64,000 nucleotides of DNA from Siderastrea siderea (Eukaryota; Cnidaria; Anthozoa; Scleractinia; Rhizangiidae). The notes beneath the pieces were generated by a model, which was not told where the DNA came from, ran no database searches, and saw nothing but the letters and a program-made list of their open reading frames with translations. Every line of letters starts with the position of its first letter. Positions within the stretch are counted from its first letter, which is position 1. Shown here one piece after another: positions 27,501 to 37,900 of this stretch. The position numbers and the translations under genes were made by a program. The stretch lies in NCBI GenBank assembly GCA_964030785.1, contig OZ034970.1:43014335-43078334 (forward strand), written 5' to 3'.

Positions 27501-30500
27501 GTGAAGAGATTGAAAGCTGACGTTTCGAGCGTTAGCCATTCGTCACAAGGATGGTTCTCCACCTTCGTCACCTGCACTGCTCAGAAGATCAGGCGGAAAG
27601 CGACAAAGAGCCCTAAACATTAGGACTCCTTGTCATGATGAGTTTCAACATGAGTTGAGTTTCAAACTCAACTTAATTTCGAGTTTCATGTATAAAATTG
27701 TAATCCGCTAGGTTTGCCATAAAATGGTTTCACAAGCTTATAAAGAACGAAAAGGACGGTTCCGGCACCCCTGGCCACACCCCTGGTTTGGGCTTGAGTA
27801 AGCTCAGCATACATTTTTACATTCTCACTCCTGTCTTGACCAACTTATGAAGACCAATACATAGAGACCTAATAATAATTTCTTTTTCAAAGCCCTAGTA
27901 ACAGGCAAGGTTTTGGCAAGGCTTCACTGCCTCTAATGATACTGATAAATACATAAATACCGTTAACTGCCACTTAGAAGCCCAACCGCTTACAAGCCCC
28001 CCCCCCCCCCCCCCCCGGTTATAGGCCCATCTACCTGTGAACAAAAAAATACATCCGGTATAAGCTCCACCGGATATAAGTCGCCCTCTAGTTTTCCCTG
28101 TTTCCTTAATATTAAGCACTCTCACAGAACACTGCGAAGATGAACTCTGAGCTTCTGTTGTTACGTTCTGGTTACGTTCGTGTTGTTACAGTTTTGATTT
28201 TGTTGTTAAATTAAAATTGAAATGAATTCGATTTATTGTGACGTTTCAAAGGTAATTAAAAACTGGTAAATTAAAATCGTATTTCGATCGACACTGCTGT
28301 GGTTCATTTTCGAAACTTATAAGCTCCCCCGGATATAAGCCATTCCGTTTATAAGCCCACCCAAATCACCTTACAAAGTTGTATAAGCCCAGGGCTTATA
28401 AGCGGCGGTTGACGGTAATCGGTCCTTGGGTCCACAGATTTTCAAAGTTCTCATTGCTTTGTTTTTGTTTGTTTGTTTTTTGCTTGCTTGTTGTTGTTGT
28501 TGTTGTATTTGTTTTTGTTTTTGTTTCCTGTGCATTTTCCCCTCCAAGTCAAACCCGACGTCCGGTAGAATCAAGTGCATGACAGTTTGTTGCGTGACTC
28601 AAACTAAACAGGCTTGTAAGCTTTCGGCAAGAAATTATCGTTTCGAAATTTTACAACGAATACAGATCAAGAAAAGACGTCTTATAGGAGAAAACTCTTT
28701 TGAAGTTCAAATAAGGAAAAATCATTTTATTCCTGAAGGTTCTTCATTTTAACAAAAGGAGGCGGGATGGAAATAAGTCATTTGGGTTGATTGCCAATAC
28801 GCGATGCTTCAGTGATGTTGTTGACCCCGGACGCCAAGATGGTTATTATGAAAGAGTACGCACAGAACCTGATATTTAGACAATACCATATTCAGGTGAG
28901 CTAGACATTACCTTTCTGCTGTGAATTACAGCCGAATACCAACCAAAATAGAAGAAATGTCCACATTTTCGGTTATTTGGTCGGAGGTATGTGCCAATTG
29001 TTGACGTGTTAATGTTGTAATTATCGGGATTTTGAGAGCGTTTGTACTCGGCGCTGATAAAAAGCCCGAAACTAATTTTTAAACCTGGTTTAAGAAAGGC
29101 ATTTCCTCTTTCAAGAATTCTGAATTTCAAGTGATTCGGTGTTTTACCGGGGAGGGAAACTTTCTCTTGAAAAACTGTGCCAAATTGAGAATTCAAAGCA
29201 AGCGAGTTTTAGTGGTTTTCAGCAGCCTGCCATGACCTTGAAAATTAATCCACAAAAGAATAATTTGACTCAAATTACTTGTTAACTCTTCAACAGCAAA
29301 TTTCTAAGCTCAAAACAGGATTGTTCCATGACGCCAATTAAACAGAGCGAAGTTTACGAGAAGGTATGATTCGCGTTTATTCGGGGTGTTTGTAGAGACA
29401 CGTAGTGCGGTAACGGTTTTTTAATTTTTTGGAGGTTTAAAAATAGTTTCTCAACAAAAAATGCCACCACGTTTCTAGAGCTACCATAAGGTATCTCTGG
29501 GCGAAAAACGGAGAATTTTGATTTTTCATCATGTGCCACATATTTTCGATTTCGCTCGGTCTTAGTGGACATTGCCTCTTAAAAGCTTATCTATCAAATC
29601 TGAAAATCTGAAAATGCTTTACGCGCTCAGTAACACAAATATGACGTTTTTAGGCTCTTTTTTCCCTCCCCTACGCTCAAAACACTATTTTTCTCCCTGT
29701 TGTTATAAACTCGACTTACTTCCACCATAGACGTGTTCCTGTTGTATTACTCGTTGACTATTGTATACTGCTAACAGAAGAAAATAGCACATTCCATTCA
29801 TATTTCTACCTTCTAAGAATGGTTTACAAGGAATGCACTCAGTCCCGTAACATAAATGCATCGTGTCGTCATGACGACATGAGCGTAAAATTAATGAAAT
29901 GAAAAACAACCATTAACAGGTTCATCCGTATTTCCCACAAACCGAAGTGAAAAGAGGAGTTTTATTCCCTCACTCACTCATGCTCATTACGCCGGGTGGC
30001 GTGCAGCTCCTTGGCCATGACTGAAATGCTGCTTTAGGTCTTTCCCATCTATTGCATTTCTTTCTCTACCGTCCACCACCACGTGATCTTCGGAAGACCC
30101 CTCCTTCGCTTCCCTCTGGTCTCCAGTGCAAGGCAGTCTTGACGATGGAGGCTTCTTGGCGGATGACATGGCTAATCCACCTCCAGCGCCTCCTCATTAG
30201 GATGGTAGTCATGGATTCGGTTCCACACCTTTCAAGCAGGTCTTTGTTTGAAATGGTTTTGGGCCAAAATATGCGCAGAATTCGGCGGAGGCTCTTGGTG
30301 TGAAATGTGGATAGCTTTATTAACTCCTTCTCGGTCAATCGCCAGCTGAGTCTCAGCTTGGTGTGAGTGCTGTAGGTGGAGGAGCGCCATGCCTTGCTCA
30401 TCATGTTAAGAGAGTTTCTGGCCTTGTTGAGACGGCTCTGGGTGTGTGATAATAGCGCTAAGTCGTCAGCATGAGCTAGGTCTTCCAAGTAAGAGAGGGG

Positions 30501-33500
30501 AGTACATCTGATGCCACTGTTCTGATCCTCTGTAGTGCGCCGCATGATCCAGTCTACGACAAGGTTGAAAAGCACTGTAGACATAACACACCCCTGACTG
30601 ACACCAGTCTTGACTTCGAACAGGATGTTACCGTCACCAACAGAACAGGTAAAGTTGCGGTAGAAACTTCTGAGGATCTCGATGAGGTGGGAGGGGATTC
30701 CATTTCTTAACCAAAGGGGAGGAGTTTTCATTACTTAACCAAAATAATTGACAACAGACTATCTCAAAAAAACTCTTTCTCGCAAAAATAGTCAGAGTAA
30801 TTGCTATTCAGTGAAGTAAATTCCTCCACCAACCCCATTTGAAAGTGACGGGGGTGGAGATAAAGCCATAATATAAACCCACTTAAAATAACACCTGTTG
30901 AGTTCTTGGGTTGTTGTTCTACTACAAAGAATACGGAGACTTGTTATCTCACTAAATGCTTCATTGAACTAAATGAAACTAATAACTACTTACAATCAAT
31001 TAGGAAATAGATATCACGCAGTTACCTAGTTGATGATGTCATATACGCTTGATTGCCAAATATAACCTAAAACACTACAACACCCATTAGCGAAAGTTAA
31101 CTTTCCCCAAAAAATAAAACCGTGCTCTTTGCATTTTCATAAAATACCTAGTTAATCTTCATCTCAGTTAACCAATCAAAATCAACTTCCAGAATCTCAT
31201 TACGCAACCAAATACTGGGCAAAATTTGAGACAGCTACAAAACTCCCGGATTTCCCCTCTCCTCCTCTCCCCCTAAAAAAACCTTCGCACCTCCCCGCCA
31301 CTTTTAAACCAGATGATTTCGTGTAAACAAACTTCAAACTTCCTGTATATGTCAGAGATCTGACAATGGATCTGACATGTCACACGCATAGTCTATTCCC
31401 CGGGATAATTTCCTGCAACACCTCCCGAGGACAAATCCTTTCCTGTGAGCTACCTATTTTTGTTTAAAAAAATTCAATCGCGGTTCTCAGTGGACCTTTG
31501 ACCGAGGCCCCCTCCAACTGTGCTTTTCCCTTCTTGCGAACTGTTCGTGGTAAATCCCTTGCTGACCAAATAAAAAACCAAGCCAAGTAAAGACCAAATT
31601 AAACAGCCCCTGGGAAAACCCACATTCTACCCACCACCCCGCCCCCATTGTATAATCGGGGTACTTGTCCCAAAGAAATACGCTTACAGCAATTCTCTGC
31701 GTCTTTAAATGTCGACTGTCCTATTTGCTGTCTGTTCGTATGAAAAACTAGAGTAACTGGAGGACAATACGTGCTGGCTAAAGAACAATCAATCAATCAA
31801 TCAATTAATATTTTCATTGATGTTTGCACCCCATGCCCTCCCTTCCACAGTAACTGAAGCAGATCTCCTTTGGAAGCTTTCTGTAACATTATGTTGTTTA
31901 ATAGTCATGGTGGCTTCTGGCTTACATTGACATATGCAGCAGTGCATTCCATGAGTTACCTCTGAGCAGAATAGTTAAATCTTTGTTAAACAACCCATTT
32001 GCTTTTTAAAAAAATATACCACAAATTAAACTGCTTAATATTTTCCCTTTTTTCTTGTTAACATAACAAATCATTTGATAGACCTACCTGAAATATGTTG
32101 CTCTTTGCTGACAGATCTGTTTCCGCTCCACCAGGTAGCGACCTACAAAGAAAACGAAGACAGTCCACTCTAATCCGGTAATCGCTTTCGTCGATGGCTC
32201 TAGGCACAGGGCGAAGTGTAGAGCAAGTAGGAATAGATAGCTCAGCGTGTCACGAACAAACTTGTAGTAAGGAGTCTCCAAGTAGTCCAAGTATATAAGA
32301 AAAAGTGGATCTGTGATCAGATAAAAAAAGACGGTTATGTTAAAAGTAAAGACTATTTCATTGCGTCTTCCTTATTAATGCTATAAAATATGCCTCTGTC
32401 TTTACGTTCTGGGGTCGATCCTTTTGTTACTTTCGGGTGGCATGAAAACATGCACCATATATAGACCGATTTCTTTCTACGAAAGCCGAGGAGGGACTTC
32501 AAACTTCGGAGATTAAAATAAGTTGACAGGCCTGCACGACTCTCGAGCACGTATATTAGCCATTTTTATAGTTTTGATCTTACGAATATATCTTTGAGAG
32601 ACCTAACCCTTCTGTATGATATTAGAGGAGCTTCTTTGAATATTTCTTTGAGCAATTGTCGTTCTTCTATTAAATGCCAGTTTGAGTATTTGTTTTAAGT
32701 TTTAAGTTAAGTAAGAAAATGTCGTCGATATATCGTTTCCAAACGAGAGGTTTGAATGCGCTTTGGCTAAGGATTTCTGTTTTGACTTTGTCCATAAATA
32801 TATTGGCGAATGCGACAGCCATTTTAGTGCCCCTGGCGGTTCCATGTGTTTGTAGGTAATTTTTGCCACAAAACGGGAACTAGTTTTCCTGTAATACTAG
32901 CCTGAGCGCTCGGGCAAGTAGACGTGAAGGGATAGGAGGTGTGTCTTTATAGAAAGTGTAATATGCCTCGCATACTGTATGTATTTCCTCCTCTTGTGGA
33001 ATATTACTATACAAGCTCGTTGCGATTTACTCGTAAAAAGTCTAAAAGTCTAAAAGTCTAAAAGTCTAAAGTCTAAGGTCTGAAGTCTGAAGTCTGAAGT
33101 CCCTCCTCGGCTTTCGTACTTTTCCGATAGAATACGTAAATAAGAAAGACGAATTAGGACACATAAGTGCAAGTTTTATTTGAAAGGCAGGGGGCTCAGC
33201 ACTGGTAATAGGTCTCAATGAAGTTATCAAGTGTCATCGATGTTTTTCTGGAAAGTGTTGGGAAAGGCCATTCCGTCTAATGCAGGCTCCATCCTTGATG
33301 TCATACGTCCTCGATATTTCAGTCCCAGTAAGGCTTTTAGCAGCTGAGCGACAGCGGTGAAAGGGGAGAGTCTAGAACTTTCAGAAATAGCTGGAACATG
33401 TGACTATGGTCAACTGCAATCTGGTCTAGTACAGGTTACACTGGGTGCAGTACAACAACATGTCGGACCCGGGTCACACCTTTATCAGCTGGTTTTAAGA

Positions 33501-34858
33501 CTACGGGTAAAAGAGAGAAGGAACCTTTAGACCGCCGAAGTGGTTACCATGCATACCCAAAAACCAAAAGTTAAGGTGGGCTGCTGGAATGTGAGGACAA
33601 TGTATTCTGCAGGGAAGGCAGCTCAGATCACATCAGAGATGCTTCGCTTAGGTATTAACATACTTGGCATCAGCGAATGCAGGTGATCAGGATTTGGGCG
33701 ATTGGAGACGAGAACAGACGAAACCATCGCATACTCTGGAGGGAAGATGATGATGAGTACCAGAGCAGAGTTGCAATAATCTTGTGAAAGAAGGTTGCCC
33801 AACGCTTAGACAGATGGCCAAAACTAAAACCAGTGGCCACGTGGCCATTGGCTCCGATAAGTGCAAGACGTCATGCCTTCGGAGGTACAGATGTCGCCGA
33901 TGACAACTATGTGATCGCTATTATACGCTGCTAATGCTCAACAGAACAGGCAAAAGGGTGAGCACTGTTAAGTGATACGAGACAAGTACGATGAAATTAC
34001 CTGAAATTAGAAATATAAAGAACAGGTCTATCTGCTGTAGAGGATGAGGAGGAAAAAACAGCAAAAATGAGAGCGTGACTGCCAATGAAAACGAAGTATA
34101 GAAGAAATGGGAAAGGGTCAGAAATACATTCTTTGATACAGCTAGGGATGTGCTGGCTTACAGAACAAAGAAAAGAAAGAGCTCGGTCAACTCTGAGAGC
34201 TCTCGAGAATTGAAGGAAGGAGACATTAGAAGTGAAAAGTGCCCAAACCAATGCGGATATACTTCGAGCAAGGTTGCTAAAGAATTGCAGGGAGAAGGAT
34301 CAAAAAGTCAAGGGAAGCTTGACAAAGGGTAAGAGAGAATGGTATAACATTACAACCCTAAAAGCTAGAGATGCTGCGAAGCTTGGACAAATACAGGTTA
34401 TTTTGGATGTTGTAGGGAAGGTATGTAATGAGCCCCTAAAGAAAGTTGACACAGTGAGATTAGCAAGGCGGGAAGGTTGCTGTCAAAGAAAGACGAGGTG
34501 TGTCAAAGGTGAAGAGAGCACTTTGATGAGGTATTGAACAGACCGGAACCGGAACAAGTGCCCGACGTCCTCATCACTGTGTATAGCTTCAGGCTCCATA
34601 ATTCAAGTAGAAATCAGAAGTGCCCTCGATCATTTTCACGATTACATGAGAAGCATCCGGAATGGACAACAAAACAGGAGAGTAAGAATGATACAACAAG
34701 AACAGCTAAATGGCCTTTCTTGCGTCATATAGGTTAACGAGGCTGTCCCCGCGATTTGGAGCGAGGGGCTTCCTGGAGAAGAGGAGATATCGCACCGCGG
34801 GCTTGCAGCTCAATTCTCCATTACAAAAAATTGACGACGACGGCGACGATGATGATGG

Positions 34859-34936
<78 letters not shown>

Positions 34937-37900
34937 TGATGATGATTACGACGACAACGACGACGACCCCGTCGATGAAGCTGCTTTCGGAGGGGCAACT
35001 TTCGGAGGGATCTTGGCTTTCGGAATTTTATGGGAAAAAAGAAACATATGTTACTTGAATCAAGGTGCTAACGTGTGCACAGTTTCTAAGGCTTAATTAT
35101 TCTAAGGCATTTTACTGATCGTGATAACACTACGTGACAAGAAATAGGGAACAGCCCTTCATTTGAGCTGCATTCCTCAACAGTCAATCGATGGTACGAT
35201 CCAACTCACCGTGTCAATATAGATTGTAACAGGAAATAACGACCGAAATTATCGCGCTACAATTCTGACAATTTCAAGATATAAGGACTAGCAGCAATTG
35301 CTACTCCAAAAAATTCGAATGTGTAAATTAATAAAGTTTATGTAGGTATGTATGCATGCATGCATGCATGCATGCGTGCATGTATATATGTATATATGTT
35401 TGTATGTATGTATGTACGTACGTACGTACGTATGTATGTATGTAAATATGTATGTATGTACGTATGTATGTATGTATGTATGTATGACTGTTCAGTGACT
35501 GAACTAACCGTCACGCAACACACTGAAACTTCATAACGCATCACGCAATTTTTTCACAATGTTAAATGCCTCACATGGTATTTACCAACGGTTAGAGTAG
35601 AAGTACGTTCGCACGTTCGTGTAGCTCGCCCAACGTCGTTCGTCACGCGTACGACACACCTGTACCTTCCTTTGTCTGATGTTTTGACACTTTCAATTAT
35701 GAGCGGGCTCCTCTTTCCTAGTTCCTCTTGGTCTTTGTACCAAGTCGTGGTTCGAAGTGAGTTCTCGGGAATCTTGCACTCAAACTTTACTGGGTCTCCG
35801 ACGCGCGCTTTCTGTGTCTTTGGTACTATAACGATTTCGGCTGGAGCTAGGGGAAAAGAAAATCAAATTTAATCCTTTAACCAAAATGATCTTGTTTTGC
35901 TTGAGTAGGCAAGAATCTTAACACCAGGGTCTCTCTCTAACCGCCAAAGAGGCAGTTCGCTATTCTCACATGCTTTATAAAGCCTTCGCTTTATTGTCCC
36001 CTGGATGGCAGCATACCCGGATGCTGGATACAGATTAACTGACTGCGTGACAGTCACTTAAAACAATTTATTCCTTCTTCGAAATAAATTTTCTTTACTC
36101 CTTTTAAAATTAACTAACAAAATAGTTTATCCACACAACACCGGACTTTGAAAGGCATGAAAAGTTGCGAAAGTCCCTCGATTCCTAACGTAAGATGCCG
36201 AAGAACAAAACTCTCGCAAATTAATTTTCCGCAAAACTCCCTTAAGACGCGTTAAGTTGCGTTACTGGAAAATTATTGGACTAAGTTAGTACTTTTAGCT
36301 TTTTAGCTTTCCTGAGCAAACACAATGGTTCATCCAATACATAAAACATATTTTTGTAATACAAAAAAACTCTTTTTGTCGTTCAAGTACCGCATCGCCT
36401 TCAAAGATTGTAGAAGTCATGCAGTGAAAAGTCTCTTTTGAGCGTTTGCCGCGGTATAACCGTAACTCGACAACCACTGCTAAAAGTTGGCAAGATTATC
36501 TTTCGTTTGTAGCCAAACGAATCTAGTCTTACTTGGTTTTTCTTCTTTCTTGTCTCTTTCTTCTTTCTCCTTCATTAATGAAAACACGGAAAACAGGATT
36601 GGAGAAAACACTAAATCAAAGAGACACCATATGCTGAACAGCAGTCGTTGCCACCATCTCCATTTTCTCTGCAAAAATTTACGACCATGCCACTTGCGAT
36701 TCATTTCTTCGTGTACGACTGGATGAGTAAAAAACTGCAGTGAACAAAGTGAGAGAGAAAATATTTTTATTATTAGACTTTGTGTTAATACTATTTCGTC
36801 CGTATCGTGTAGTGTAGTGTCTTGATGTCCCAACCCGACGGTCCACGCTTGGAGATATATTATTTCTGACTTCTCATAGAGGCAAGCTGTTGCTGGAATA
36901 TCTTGATTGCATTATAGATGGTTAACATTTTTGTGTCTGTGGATGCCTGTTTGTAAGCCTCCTAAAGACAATTCAGGCCCGGAAAACAATTCATTCAGCA
37001 ATAGTTGTCCGGGCCGAAAGGTCTCGAAGAGGTTTTACAAAGAGGCAAAGCAAAACCCAGCGTCTACCACATGTTTCTTTAAATGCTAACTACTGCTTTA
37101 TTTGTTCTCAGTTATTAATCTAAACGGGATTTGAACGCAGCTTAAGCCTATGGAACGTTTTACTGCGTCTTTCAATTTCCCTTCTAAAAGTACCTTTTTC
37201 TGTTTATTTTTAATAGCGACATCGAAGATACGATCCAGAATGTGATCTCCAAATTGTGCACACCTATCTTTGTCAGATCTCAGTGGGTCAAGTAACGAGG
37301 CAGTGAACTCCTCAACAGAGTTTGCCAGTTGATTGAACCTTTCCTTGTCGGGTCCCATCCCTGCTGCCCTCTTACGAAGCCCAAAGTTCACCTGACAAAA
37401 AAATGACAAGAGCCAAAAAACGTGTAAGGGATAAGTAACATTTGGGAAACGACCATATTCTACTTCGCCCAGAAAATATGAGGTAAGTTACTATGGGGTG
37501 CCTAAGACCTACGATCTAAAACCTAAGTCGCCCTTCTTATCTCATAAACTAAGACTTATTACCCCTCCCAATCTCCAAAACTAAGACCTAAAACCTCCAC
37601 CCATTCCCAGAAACTAAAACCTAATACTTATCGAGGCCAAAAGAACAAGTCTCCACCCTCTCCAGATAAACAACGGTACTAGGTACGGTTCCTACAGATG
37701 AAGAGAACAAGACAACTGATATACGTTACAAATCAACACAATAACCTGAAATTGACAAGAAAGAGTAGCAACAAAATGAAACAAATTAACGGAAAAAAGA
37801 CACTAACAAACGTTTTTTGATTCTCATGAACAAAACGAAATACGAAGACGAGCGATGAATATCTTTCCAGTGCGAATGACAGTTACAAGTGAATTCGAAA

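Larger units (their letters stand above)
24366..29578. mobile_element. 5.2 kb TTAA-bounded structure with about 600-bp inverted arms
   Basis: TTAA at 24362-24365 and 29579-29582 bound ends that are inverted: GAGGGGATGTCCACTAA left, GAGGCAATGTCCACTAA read inward from the right. The arms (about 24366-25000 and 28960-29578) match over most of their length, including CGTGGTGGCATTTTT, ATACCTTCTCGTAAA and TTTTTCAAGAGAAAG. No transposase is visible in the roughly 4 kb between. It may be one large non-autonomous element or two opposed copies. Confidence 0.5.

Noticed and set aside
28379..28582. ORFs rich in Val/Phe/Cys or Gln
   Set aside because: Read through a TTGTTG/TTTTG low-complexity stretch.
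34710..35096. Plus-strand ORF with a long Asp run (and Met/Thr, His runs in other frames)
   Set aside because: Produced by the GAT/GAC microsatellite; no domain outside it.
35338..35544. Tyr/Thr/His and Tyr/Val/Cys-rich ORFs on both strands
   Set aside because: Translation of a tetranucleotide repeat.
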